From assembly GCA_023101885.1 (NCBI GenBank), contig JALPQD010000044.1, positions 2,226,514 to 2,290,513 of the forward strand: a stretch of DNA of 64,000 nucleotides, written 5' to 3'. The position numbers were made by a program, and so were the translations under genes. The notes under the pieces were generated by a model. The model searched no databases. It was not told where the DNA came from and worked only from the letters and a program-made list of their open reading frames with translations. Below are positions 32,101 through 42,295 of the stretch, piece by piece. The DNA is from Typhlomys cinereus. Taxonomy: Eukaryota > Chordata > Mammalia > Rodentia > Platacanthomyidae. Every line of letters begins with the position of its first letter. The stretch's first letter is position 1.

Positions 32101-32535
32101 ACGTTCTTGGGATCTTTCGACTTTGTGAGATTATTCTAGTCAAGAACGAAGCAGCTATGGGCAGCTACTTTGAAGGGCATTATTTTGATTGTGAATTTAT
32201 TTAATTAAGTTATTTTATATATATTATATTCTAGAGAATGTAATAAGGTTCTTCCAGAACTCTAACTAATAAAGCCTCACTCATTGTATTTATGTATGAA
32301 AGTGTCAAAGAATTAAGAAAAAAAAGGAGAAGAGAAAAAGAAGAAAGAGGAAGAAGAATTATTTTCTTCTTAGACACTGTTTTTAGATTATAATTCTTTT
32401 TCCACAACAAAGACTAGTCGGAGACAATTATTACAATGTAAAAAATTTAGTTTTCATATTTCTGTAGTCTAGCAATGTGATATAGATGTAAAAACTTCAA
32501 AAGTTATCCTTATGTCTGAATGGGATCACAAGAAA
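32101..32535. other. No gene seen; AT-rich noncoding DNA
   Basis: A GAA-rich patch (32,318-32,360) and otherwise AT-rich sequence. Nothing recognised. Confidence 0.45.
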
Positions 32536-32539
32536 TTTT

Positions 32540-33075
32540 TATTCAAAGGAATAGATCTTTTGTAGGACATAAAAATATTTCATATTGTTTGAGATTAAAA
32601 AGCAAGGTAGTCAAAAAAAGAGGAACACAAAATTTGCTAGAAAATTAAACTTCAAGATATTCAAAAGAATAAAAATAAGAATCTTGGGGATAAAAAAGGA
32701 AAGTAATCAAACTTTCTGATTTCAAAATTTACCATAAAGCTATAGTAATCAAAACAGTGTGATACTGGTTCCTGGAGCAGCAAGACAGACCTGAGAATCC
32801 AGAACCAGACACAAGCCAGCTGACTGGTGGGTGAACAGCATGAGCATGCGAGGAGGAAAGAGAAGTGAGCTTCTACTTGCTCTACATGTTATAATTAACT
32901 CAAAGTAGATCACAGAACCAACTGTAGGACTAAAAAATATAAAGTACTTAGGAGAAAACACAGATATAGCATTTCACATCCAGGGTTTAGGTGGTAGTTT
33001 GCCAGATATAATGCTAAAAGCAGAACTAGTAGGAAAAAAGTTTATAATTCTGACCTTTATCAACATTTTCTTTTT
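32540..33075 (+). mobile_element. L1 ORF2 fragment (+)
   Basis: The ORF2 landmarks 'tttctgatttcaaaatttac', 'gctatagtaatcaaaacagt' and 'gtgatactggttcctggagc' are followed by 'ggagaaaacacagatatagc'. All frames are broken by stops and indels. Confidence 0.8.
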
Positions 33076-33290
33076 TTATTTAAAGACAGTCATGGAGAAA
33101 CACATGACACCACAGGCCAGGAAAGAGTGTGTACAAAAAGTTAGCTAAAAGAAAAAAAGGTGTAATCAACAGCCTCATACACACACACATATGTGTGTTC
33201 ACACACGTACATATGCATACATACACATACATATGCACATATATACATATATGCATGCACACACACACAAATGAAAAGATAGTCCATCAA
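33076..33290. repeat. Interrupting insert and (CA)n/(TATG)n repeats
   Basis: A short unidentified insert and mixed CA/TACATA repeats (33,178-33,272) split the L1. It may be a type A SINE 3' end, but the head is not clear. Confidence 0.5.
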
Positions 33291-33325
33291 GTGGGAAAAA
33301 CATTTGCAAAGGACATAGTCTTGTG

Positions 33326-33780
33326 GAGGTTAGTTGTAGATGCCAACCTGACAATTGAAAGCTGAGTCTTTGAACACATCTGTGAAGAATTAATAGTTAA
33401 GGCCAGTACTGAGCAAGCCTGTAAGAGATCATCTAACTGATTTGGGAAGACCCAACCTATGGCTGATGAGACTGTTTCCTTGGCAAACAGCACAGAGAGA
33501 TTTAGCTCATATTTTTGTGTGTGTGTTTGTTTCCTTTGTTTTGCTTTTTTGGCATAGAGGCATTCAGATATACTAACACACAAGAAAGTATGTCCCTTTC
33601 TCAGAAATTCCTGAGGCTATGGTGTGTCCAGTTCCCTCAGATCTTGATGTGGGCATGAATTCTCCCGCCATGCTGGTGAATGCAACCAAGAATTGTAAGC
33701 AATAATAAACCTCTTGTTTCCCCAAGTAGTTTTAGTTATGTATTTTTATCAGTAACAGAAGAGAAATTGGAATGAGACTT
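33326..33780 (+). mobile_element. URR1-like element (+), classical end
   Basis: It starts 'ggaggttagttgtagatgcc' with 'caacctgacaattgaaagct', then 'ggaagacccaacctatggct' and 'caagaattgtaagcaataat', ending 'gtaacagaagagaaattgga'. It lies within an L1, so it inserted after that L1. Confidence 0.75.
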
Positions 33781-33784
33781 GTAT

Positions 33785-34110
33785 TCAACAATATAAAGAT
33801 CTCTTACAACCCAAAAAGAAAAGATACATCAACTAATTTTAAAAACGGGCAAAGGATTTGAATAGACACTTCTCCAAAGAAGATACGCAATTAGCTAATG
33901 ACAACATGGCATCTTTAGACTTTAGAGAAGCGTGAATCAGAACCAGAGTGAGATATCACTTCATAGCAGCTAGGATGACCATCACTTAGCAGATATTAGA
34001 AGATAATAGTAAATGTTGGTAAGGATACATAGAAGTGACACCTCGAGCACTATTGGTGAGCATATAAAAATACAGCAACTGCATTGAAGAATAGACCAAT
34101 CGATCCTCCT
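33785..34110 (+). mobile_element. L1 ORF2 fragment (+), continuation
   Basis: The landmarks 'aaaacgggcaaaggatttga', 'agacacttctccaaagaaga' and 'gtgagatatcacttcatagc' resume the L1 ORF2 reading direction after the URR1-like insertion. It ends abruptly near 34,103, where 3' UTR sequence begins, so part of ORF2 is deleted. Confidence 0.8.
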
Positions 34111-34441
34111 TGAGCCGTTAGTGATAGATGGGGGAAGGAGGGACCTTTTCTTCAGTGATGTAGCTGCTGGTAAGGTGCCCGTGCTTCTGCACACAAGCAG
34201 TGACCTGTGCTCTTGGAAGCAACTCCAAGGAAACTCACCAGGTCCCTAAGACAAAATAGAAACAAACCTAAAAGTAGAAAGGGAGTTATTTGGGAAGAGG
34301 AAGGGGATCAATAGGAGTAAGCGTGCCCGTGTGTGTGTGAATATAATTGAAATACGCTATCAATGTGTCATTATCTCCACTGTCTAATTCCAGGATATTT
34401 TGAGCTCCTCCCAATGAAACCCAACTGTCACTGCCTAGGCC
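34104..34441 (+). mobile_element. L1 3' UTR (+), left arm of an inverted pair
   Basis: Contains 'ttcagtgatgtagctgctgg' and 'ggaaggggatcaataggagt', rodent L1 3' UTR order. Its reverse complement is at 35,480-35,697, lacking about 120 bp present here. The match runs some 55 bp beyond the apparent L1 end into 'gagctcctcccaatgaaacc'. Confidence 0.7.
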
Positions 34442-34465
34442 CAAGGACTCTACCCTTAAACATAT

Positions 34466-34868
34466 GTCTGTCTTAGGTTCAACTTCTCATTGCTGTGATG
34501 AACACATGATCCAAACAATGTAGGGGAACAAGGAGTCTTTATTCTAGCTTATGATTCTCAGTCCATTATGATGGCAAAAGAGTTCATACCAGCACCAGAA
34601 GCCAAAGAAACTAACCACATCCACATAAAAAGCTGAGACAGGGGTGCAACCTCTTGCTGGTCAGTCTGCCAAATTCTAATCAGATATCTTTCTTGTCCAG
34701 CTGTCCAGGGAATGATCCCACATACTTTGGACTAGGTCTTCCCACATTGATTAGATAATCTCCTACAAGTTTGCTCAAAGGCTCACCTTAACTAAGTAAC
34801 TCTCAGGTATGCCTAAAAACTCAGGTCTCAGGTGCGAAGTTGGCATGTAAAACTAACTGCCACAATAG
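34466..34868 (-). mobile_element. URR1-like element (-), classical type
   Basis: In reverse it begins 'ttagttttacatgccaactt' near 34,855 and ends at 'cagcaatgagaagttgaacc' near 34,470. The middle matches 'ggaagacctagtccaaagta'. It lies in the loop between the inverted L1 arms. Confidence 0.65.
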
Positions 34869-35041
34869 CCAGTGTATAAATAAAGTGTTTGTCAGGACAT
34901 GAAAACATCCCCAATGTCTTCTGCAGAGGAATAAGTATGAAAAGTGGTATGTGTCCACACGATGAGATTATACTTGGACAGGAAAAGGAAGACATGTTCT
35001 GATGCACAACTTAACACAGGTGAGCCTCAAAATATCATGTC

Positions 35042-35352
35042 GGGGACTGGATAGGTTGCTTGGTGGTTAAAGCCTTTGCCTTGTAAGCAAAAGGACCTGA
35101 GTTTGGATCCCCAGATCCCACATAAAAATGATGGACAGAAATGGCTGTGGCCTTAATTCTAGTCCTGGAAGGCAGATCCCGGGGAACTCCAGAGCAAAGC
35201 AAAAAGGAGGTAGAGTAATCCAAGATGATCCCCTTGTCACCCTTGGGCCTCCACAGACACACACACTCAAGTACCTTCTGCTACAAATGCGCATGCACAC
35301 ACACACACAAACACACACACACGCACACGCACACGCACGCACGCACGAGCAA
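35042..35352 (+). mobile_element. Type A SINE (+), best preserved copy
   Basis: Reads through from 'ggggactggataggttgctt' by 'aaagcctttgccttgtaagc', 'ccagagcaaagcaaaaagga' and 'cacccttgggcctccacaga' to a CA/CGCA tail (35,292-35,345). I used it as the reference for the family. Its length and order match type B end to end. Confidence 0.88.
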
Positions 35353-35479
35353 AAAAAATAATGTTGGCTGAAAACAGGTGGATAGAAAAGAACTTACACC
35401 GTTATTCCATATATGAAATGCTAAGAATAGGTAAAGAGACAGAAAATAGAGGCATAGCTGCCCTAGAATATGAGGACAG

Positions 35480-35697
35480 GGCCTGGGCAGTGACACTTGG
35501 GTTTCATTGGGAGGAGCTCAAAATATCCTGGAATTAGACAGTGGAGATAATGACACATTGATAATGTATTTCAATTTTATTCACACACACACACACACAC
35601 ACGGGCACGCTTACTCCTATTGATCCCCTTACCAGCAGCTACATCACTGAAGAAAAGGTCCCTCCTTCCCCCATCAATCACTAACTGCTCAAGGAGG
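35480..35697 (-). mobile_element. L1 3' UTR (-), right arm of an inverted pair
   Basis: Reverse complement of 34,104-34,441 with an internal deletion at the CA run (35,580-35,603). Together with 35,806-36,125 it is a minus-strand L1 3' UTR. Confidence 0.7.
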
Positions 35698-35708
35698 GGT
35701 GGGCCCTC

Positions 35709-35820
35709 AGAAGTCCCTTCCTCGAACTGGTGTACCTAATAAGTTTGTATGAGCTGAAATAAAAAAAAAAAAAAAAAAAAAAGGGAAAAAAAAAAAAAAA
35801 AAAAAGAAGTCCCTTCCTCT
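35709..35820 (+). mobile_element. Severely 5'-truncated L1 insertion with target-site duplication
   Basis: About 36 bp of L1 3' end ('gtacctaataagtttgtatg', 'agctgaaataaa') is followed by a 45-bp A-rich tail broken by 'ggg'. It is bounded by 'agaagtcccttcctc' at 35,709-35,723 and 'gaagtcccttcctc' at 35,806-35,819. It landed inside an older minus-strand L1. Confidence 0.85.
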
Positions 35821-36125
35821 TCCATGATGTTGATGAACCCCATATTGTGATTGTGCAGATGATCACAACCTGTGAGTTCAGGAGTCCAAAGGCCATGAAG
35901 TCAGCACTCCACGGCACTCGCCGCCTTATTCTCTTACATTCTTTCTGCTCCTTCATCCACGATAATCCCAGAGTCCTGGAGGGGAGTGATATCATTGTCC
36001 ACTCAGGGCCGAGCACTCAGCAGCCACTTCCTTTGAGCTGTCTGTCGGGTTGGGAGTCTCTGCAGTTACCTCCGCCCACAGCAGAGCGAAGCTGCTTTGC
36101 TCAAAGCTGGCAGGGGCGCAGAATT
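35821..36125 (-). mobile_element. L1 3' UTR (-), proximal part
   Basis: The reverse complement carries rodent L1 3' UTR features around 'ttcaggagtccaaaggccat', 'cttacattctttctgctcct' and 'gccgagcactcagcagccac'. The 94-codon plus ORF here is not a gene. Confidence 0.6.
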
Positions 36126-36430
36126 AGTTAGAAGGAAGAAGTGTCTCCAGCACATGAACTCTTGGTGCTCTGGCTCCAGGCCTCCCACTGTCCCTGCCAG
36201 GTTGCACATTCAGCCACAATTAAGACAGTTTTAGAGCAGTGGTGCTGGGGAGGTCTTCGAAGGTCATCCTTCACCCCTTGGACTATCACGAAGGAACACA
36301 CCCTATTAATCTGGAGGAATTGATTTTAATCCTTCACGGAGATAAGGATGCCAACTTCCCCCAATCCTCTGTTTATGAAAGGATATGGAGGGAGCTCTCC
36401 ATTGAGTTCCTACTTTGAAGTCAGTTACAG
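36126..36430. other. No gene seen; unassigned
   Basis: Unrecognised sequence between L1 and the LTR-like element. Contains 'cctattaatctggaggaatt' near 36,302, possibly LTR U3. Confidence 0.4.
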
Positions 36431-36945
36431 AGATCAGCTGGGTCGGACCCCAATACGAACAGACAAGTGAGATGTACAGGACCAAAAATTCTGATCAAGC
36501 TTGCAGAAACTGGAACTAATCAATGTGGAGAAGCCACTTTTCCCAGACCTACCTAACCCTATAAATACCCCTGATCCTGTCAGACATATCTGTATTTCTT
36601 TTCCAGCTTTTTCTCACTGGCTCCCCACAGACTCCATGTCCCCGAATTCTCCTTGGCGCCTTGTTCCTCATGGATTCCACCTCTGGAGTCCATGAGTTCT
36701 TTTCCGGTTCACTGGCTCCTCACAGACTCCATGCCTGTGAGTTCTTTTCTTTCTCCCCTCCAATCCTCTAGCTCTTCTCTCCCACTTCAATCCCCAGACA
36801 CAAGAATTTTGGTGTAGCGCGTCAGGATGGCTCCTCTCTCAGAATCCATATCCCTGAGTTCCGTTCTTTCTCTCTTACAATAAACTCTGCCTCAATCCTC
36901 TATATGTGTTCTGGTTTCAATCTTCAACTCCCAAACATAAGAACC
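36431..36945 (+). mobile_element. Probable solo LTR (ERV), plus strand
   Basis: Shows a TATA-like 'cctataaataccc' (36,559), C/T-rich direct repeats ('ctcacagactccatg' at 36,623 and 36,719 regions), a polyadenylation signal 'caataaactctgcc' (36,878) and a downstream T-rich end. No internal viral genes are adjacent. The exact LTR edges and ERV class are not clear. Confidence 0.5.
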
Positions 36946-36949
36946 TGGA

Positions 36950-38260
36950 GACATAAAAACCCCTTCCCCGCAACTACAGCACCCCAAATGCTGGCAATCT
37001 ACTTCCAAGGAATGAGGTCCCTTCTCCTAACCAACACGGGCCACATCCTGCTGAGTGACGTGAAGCCTCTTCTGCCTCCTCCAGCTATGCTGACTCACTC
37101 TCACCATCATCCTCACAGCCCTTTGCACTTCTTGTTTAGACCTTTTGTGTCATACAGATTGTTGCTTTTTAGATCGGGAAGAAAAAATATCTCTAAGTAT
37201 CCCCACAGACTAGCACAGTAGCACTAGAAGGAATTCCATAAATGTTAGTTCAGTGCATAAATTAAAGCACATTTGGCAATGATTAATGGCTTTGATCTAT
37301 TTTATAATGTTCTTAAAATATTTTTAATAATAAAGCAATTATCTTTAATAAGGTATTTGGAGAACCTCATAAAATAATCGCGTAAGTGTTCCATGTATAT
37401 ACTGAAAGTCATGTATATAAAACTGGTTAATATATGATGGTCAAAAATTCTGTCCAAGCATGTGAAACTCACAGAAGCAGTACCCTACCCATACACGAAT
37501 TTAGAATCTCTGGAAAATAAAAGAAGATTCTACCAGAAAAAATGTCCAAGAGACATGGCTCATTCAGCCTGTAGACAAAAGGTATTTTCATATTGGCACT
37601 CAGTGATTTGTATATACAGCTCCCATTCCTGCTAATGGGGATGGGGGAAGTTTCTCACGAACTGAAATGAAAACACATCGCAAGGTGTGCAAACCAGGAA
37701 CATACAGAGATGAGGTCATTTCAAGGCCTAAGAAGCAGAGCCCATGAGTGGATCTCCCGGTGGCGGCAGATGGAGTTGTTCACAGGTTTGCAAGCCTCGC
37801 CCACCACGGTGTATCCACAGCTCTCTAACCTTCCTTGGTCCTGCAGGGCAGCAGGTGCTGGGAAGCTCAGCCTGCCAACACCAGGGGAAAAGTTGAGTGT
37901 TGAAGAAACCCCAGACAGGAGGGAGGGCAACAGCTAGAAACATGGAGCCCTATTCAGAAAAGTAGAAAATTCACCAAAGATCGATTTGCCTCCTAACCAT
38001 TCATGTCTGGGTTCCGCTTTGCCTCCTACAGCTCATGTCTGGTCCCTTCTCTGAACAGTCACTTCCGCCTGGAATGTGATTTTGGAATCGAAGAACTCTG
38101 AATGAAATCCAGTAATCTATTCTGCAAGGGGTTACAAGAAATGTATAACAAACAACTCTGCTTGAGAGAATCATCTACAACCTCGTAAGGCCAAATCTTC
38201 TCTAGGAATACAAATGTACAATTTCACAAAATATGTGATCAGAATCATTGTCTTTTTGTA
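36950..38260. other. No gene seen; noncoding DNA
   Basis: About 1.3 kb without a recognised rodent repeat apart from an L2-like patch near 37,200-37,260. ORFs on both strands at 37,710-37,943 overlap each other in opposite strands and look like chance. Confidence 0.5.
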
Positions 38261-38261
38261 T

Positions 38262-38620
38262 CTATATGTGTGCATGTTTCCATGCGTGCACCCACATGCC
38301 TGTGTGTGCGTATGCTCATGGATGTGTGCATGTGGAGGCCAGAGGTCCACGTTGAGTGTCCTCAGTCACTCTCCATCTTATATTTGAGGACAGGGTCTCT
38401 CTCTCTCTCTCTTTTCCTCTCTCTCTCTCTCTCTTCCCCAATTCAACCTGAGAATCACAGATTCTGCTAATTCAGCAGATCTCTTGATCTCATGTCTCTG
38501 CTTTCCCAGCACTAGAACAACAGGTGCATCACCCAGCTTTTTATGTGGGTGCTGGGGATCCAAACTCAGGTCCTCATGCTTGCACAGCAAATATCTTATT
38601 ATGTGAGTCATAATCACTAA
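38262..38620 (-). mobile_element. B4-type SINE (-) with internal (CT)n
   Basis: Matches the B4 reverse pattern: 'gcatgtggaggccagaggtc', 'gaggacagggtctctctctc', 'ttttatgtgggtgctgggga', 'caggtcctcatgcttgcaca'. CT expansions occur at 38,397-38,433. Confidence 0.8.
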
Positions 38621-38801
38621 GACTTTGCAGCTATCACTAAAACACTATAGACTCATCTGATGCCAACAAGATGTATTTAATGTAGCAGAAATACCTCCAA
38701 GTTTAATCTCAGCAAAATCAAGAAAGTTCTGCACTAAATGTAACCTAGTAAAAGTCCACTTATACAGACTTTTTCATGGATATGGATTCAAGGGCCACGT
38801 T

Positions 38802-39226
38802 GCAGTTCGCCTACATGGTTGCTGATAAATAACTATCAAACAGCTTAAAGGAACAAGGGTTGATTCTCTCTTACGATTCCTAGTTACAGTTCTCAGTCCA
38901 GCTTGAAGGGAGAGCAAGCACCAACACCAGGACTGAAGGAACTGGTCACACCATCACCGTATAACAGCTGAGAGATGGACAATCCTTACTTGCCAGACCA
39001 GCATGTCTGACCAACTGTACGCAAGGATGCCGCCTTCCTCAACCAGCTCTCAGTATTTTATTCACCTGGGTCTAGTCCCACCCACCATGGACTGGGCCTT
39101 CCCCATCAGCTAGACAATCTCCTGTAGGTTTGCTCTGGGCTTAACTCAACCATTAATTCTCTATGAATGTCCCCAGAGCTCAAACCCTCAACTGTCAAGT
39201 TGATACCTGTTCCTAACTATGACACA
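38802..39226 (-). mobile_element. URR1-like element (-), long-end subtype
   Basis: Full-length member of the same subtype as 22,943 and 27,690: 'ctacatggttgctgataaat' at one end, 'gtcaagttgatacctgttcc' and 'ctatgaca' at the other. Confidence 0.78.
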
Positions 39227-39896
39227 CCTTCTGTTGTGTAGGGAGGCTTCTAGGTTAAGTGCTGAGTGCTCTTCCAACTATGGGTATAGCAACAGGTATT
39301 TAAAAAGCAGTTTGATGTAGTGTCTTCATAGTTAAACTTTCATAGTCTGCTCTTCCCCCTGGGACCTATATCCTTTCCTTTCAGTAGGTTCTTTTTCTAG
39401 TTTACAATAACAAGAATGTGTTTCATTCTAACAGGCCTTAAATCCAATCAGAAAGCTTCTTTGATATTCATGCCCCTGTTATACTGTTATACTGATGGGC
39501 AGTCATCTGTTACCATGGTGATTATTTTTGCAACTTGCAGATTTCACAGATTAATGAGACCTTTGATTGCTTTTCTCCCCATACCTTCCACAGTACTCTG
39601 GTATTCTGGAAGCTATCCAGCAAGGAGGAAGCTTCCAGAACAGTTCCAGCTGATGCTTTTTTGTCCGTGTCCTGTGATCCACATGTGTTGCATCTTTAAC
39701 AATAGTGTCCTACTGCTGATTTCTAGAGGGCAACCCAAAGCAATGACAAAGCCCATACTGTTTGCCGGGGTCTTTGAGAGCTCTCTGACCAACAACTTAT
39801 TAAGAAGTATCACATACCTGAAACTTCTAGCATTGTTTAGAGGCAATAGTCATCTTCCTAACAATCTCTTAGGGTATCTCAAACCAGAAATTTAAA
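39227..39896. other. Unassigned DNA with a 159-codon ORF (39,416-39,895, +)
   Basis: The ORF is the longest outside obvious repeats, but its product is leucine/isoleucine rich with no domain I know and no exon signals. The underlying sequence ('ggaagcttccagaacagttc', 'agagctctctgaccaacaac') looks to me like a dispersed rodent repeat, which I cannot name. Not called a gene. Confidence 0.4.
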
Positions 39897-39897
39897 T

Positions 39898-40032
39898 GAG
39901 GTCTGGCAAGATGATTCAGTAAGCAAAGTGTCTACTGGCAAACCTGGAGACCTGAGTTCTATCCCCAGAAACCCACATGGTAGAAGGAGAGAATGAACTT
40001 TAAAAAAAAAATTTATTCAATTGTGCATGAAT

Positions 40033-40091
<59 letters not shown>

Positions 40092-40399
40092 ACCATAGGC
40101 GAATTCGGGAACCACCATGGACGCCTCCACCTCCTCCTTGTTTACTCTGTCCCGGGATTCACAGGCTCAATCCTACCAGGACCAGAAATGCAGGCCACCC
40201 CCACTTGCAGGCCGCCCCTACTTCTGCCTGGCATCTATACATGGGGTCTAGGATCCGAACTCAGGACCTTCCGCCTGCAAGGCAGAGGCTTAACCCCTGA
40301 GCCACCTCTCCAGCCCGAGAATGAACTTTTAAAAGTTATACTCTGATCACAACTTGTGTACCGTGACATGTATGTGGCATGTTCTCTTTCTCTTTCTCG

Positions 40400-40430
<31 letters not shown>

Positions 40431-40465
40431 ATTCTTATTTCTCTCTTTCTCTTTCTCTCTTGCAA
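39898..40465 (+). mobile_element. B3-type SINE (+), split by a type B SINE
   Basis: Head and body ('ggcaagatgattcagtaagc', 'ggagacctgagttctatccc', 'cacatggtagaaggagagaa') run to about 40,000 and resume at 40,330 with 'gttatactctgatcacaact'. A CT-rich tail (40,381-40,460) closes it. Confidence 0.75.
40005..40316 (-). mobile_element. Type B SINE (young), minus strand, nested in B3
   Basis: Complete reverse body with a 52-bp GT tail (40,037-40,088) and a short internal duplication ('gcaggcc' twice near 40,190-40,212). Target duplication 'gagaatgaactttaaaa' (39,988-40,004) and 'gagaatgaacttttaaaa' (40,317-40,334). Confidence 0.93.
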
Positions 40466-40501
40466 ATAAATATACTTTTTAAATTTTAAATGGGACTATT
40501 T

Positions 40502-40620
40502 GAGGCTGGGCAGAGTGAGTCATGCTTCTCACATAAACTCAATACTTGGAGGATGAGGCAGGAGGATCTCCATGGGCTCTAGTCCAGCTGGGCTAAAGAA
40601 TAAGAAAACACCATCACCCC
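40502..40620 (+). mobile_element. B1 SINE (+)
   Basis: The order 'gaggctgggcagagtgagtc', 'caatacttggaggatgaggc', 'aggaggatctccatgggctc' and 'ccagctgggctaaag' is B1, diverged. Confidence 0.65.
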
Positions 40621-40621
40621 C

Positions 40622-41125
40622 AAAACTATCATTTGGAAACATAAATATTGGTCTTTGTGCTTGATGATAAATATTTTTTAGGATCTTAAAATCTCCAGAA
40701 ATGGCCGTTTTTACTGAGAAACAACCTAATTTGCAATAGTTTCTCTCATAATCCTCTTTCCTTTTTCCACTTTTAGGTATCTCCAACCATCCATCAATCC
40801 TAATTTGAAGCACCTTGTTTCATCTGAGTGATCCTGAACCACCAAAATATGAAACTCCAACAAAAGTAGAAACTTTAAGATCATAATGGGGAGTCCTATG
40901 ATTTCCTTTTAATCTTATTGTGGGAGCAGTTTTTACCATGGACAACTGCACTGAGCAAGACAAGACCCTTGGGATACCCTCAGCATAACCACTACACATA
41001 AACCCATGCGAGTGCTGCCACTCTTAGCTTGGATTCACACACTTGCCTCCAACTCCACCCTGTTCCAGGATGGTGTCATTTCATCCTCTCCTGTGTAGAC
41101 TACCTCTATGGCCTGGTAATTGAAT
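40622..41125. other. No gene seen; noncoding DNA
   Basis: Nothing recognised. The 94-codon minus ORF at 40,529-40,813 begins inside the B1 and is not convincing. Confidence 0.45.
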
Positions 41126-41129
41126 TTCG

Positions 41130-41245
41130 AGCATTCCCCTCGACCTTGGAAGCAATCTTTCCAAAGTCCATGTCTGGTCTTGTCACCTGACATGCCAAAA
41201 ATCCTTCCATGACCTCCAGCTGTCCTAGGATAAAGATCATGGTCT
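41130..41245 (+). mobile_element. Ancient L2-like fragment (+)
   Basis: 'atgccaaaaatccttccatg' and 'cctaggataaagatcatgg' resemble the same ancient repeat class as 31,060-31,375. Low certainty. Confidence 0.35.
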
Positions 41246-41249
41246 TTCT

Positions 41250-41482
41250 TAAAATATTTATTTATTTGCAAGAAGGAGGCAGAGAGAGAGAGAAGGAGAA
41301 GAAGAGGGAGAAGGAGAAGGAGAGAATGATATATGAATGAAATGGCACATGTGTGGAGATCAGAGAACAACGTTCTGAAGTTGATTCTCTCCTTCCATGA
41401 TGTGGGCTCCGGGGTCAAACTCAGCTCGCCAAGGTTGTGTGAAGGCACCTTGGTCCATTGAGCCATCCCAGCAGCCTAAGCT
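41250..41482 (-). mobile_element. B3-type SINE (-)
   Basis: A GA-rich tail side (41,278-41,325) is followed by 'agatcagagaacaacgttct', 'ttgattctctccttccatga', 'ggctccggggtcaaactcag' and 'cattgagccatcccagcag'. Confidence 0.72.
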
Positions 41483-41559
41483 CTGGAATGTGGCACTTCG
41501 TTATGCCCTCTTTTTCACGTTCTCCTTTGATAAGGTCAGAAAATCTGGGCACTCATCAT

Positions 41560-41725
41560 TTGATTATTGTCACCTGTCTCCCTCTGCTCCCCACCCCCAA
41601 CAAACTACAAGCTCCACAGGACAAGGTTTGTGCTTGTTTTTTCTCATCACTGTTCTCAGCACCTCTCCCAGTGCCAGGGGCATAGTAGCTACTCAGAATT
41701 TATTGAGTGAGTGAGTCCATGAGCC
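41560..41725 (+). mobile_element. L2 3' end (+)
   Basis: 'caagctccacaggacaaggt', 'cagtgccaggggcatagtag' and 'tttattgagtgagtgag' follow the L2 3' end order. Confidence 0.65.
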
Positions 41726-41891
41726 AACTCATCCTTATAGTGGATAAAGTGAGTCAGCAGGTACGTTCATCTCAGTAAACAATAATACCAACCTTGAGAG
41801 GCCTGAGACTTTTTTCTCTCATTCATGGGAGTATTTGTCATAACCATAATAGGGTTTGTTACATGATAATCATCCAATAAAGACTTCTTGA

Positions 41892-41944
41892 ATGGATGGA
41901 GGATGGATGGATGGATGGATGGATGGATGGATGGATGGATGGAT
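41892..41944. repeat. (GGAT)n microsatellite
   Basis: About 12 tandem ATGG units after the L2-like 'cttgaatggatggagg', probably expanded from a TGAATGAA-type L2 tail. Confidence 0.97.
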
Positions 41945-42295
41945 GATGTGATAAGATGTGGATGCTGTAAGGACCAGGAATTAGAAGCAGCAAAGTTCAG
42001 TGTAGTTTATTTCATGCCTGTTCCCTGCTTTCTTAGAATTCCCTGAAGTCTGTGACAGTCACTTTCCCTCTGACAGGTCTGGGGAAATTCTGTGCCCATA
42101 CCCTCAAGGTGAAGATAATGTCTTCCATCATGGCATTCTGGCATGACTGAGCAAATCACATCAGTTCAGATGGCTAGACAGAGACGATTCAAATGGACAT
42201 TTTGAATGTCTGCTCTAGCATGGGCACTGGCTGGACATCCTGTTTAAGAAGTGACCGGGGCTTTTTACCCTCCTCGTAGCTGCTTGACATCAACC
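41945..42295. other. No gene seen; upstream flank of the Ppia pseudogene
   Basis: No repeat recognised. I could not tell whether the last 60 bp before the ATG derive from the parent 5' UTR. Confidence 0.45.

Noticed and set aside
36559..36572. Promoter of a cellular gene at the TATA-like box
   Set aside because: The box fits an LTR promoter, and no cellular exon or CpG island lies downstream.
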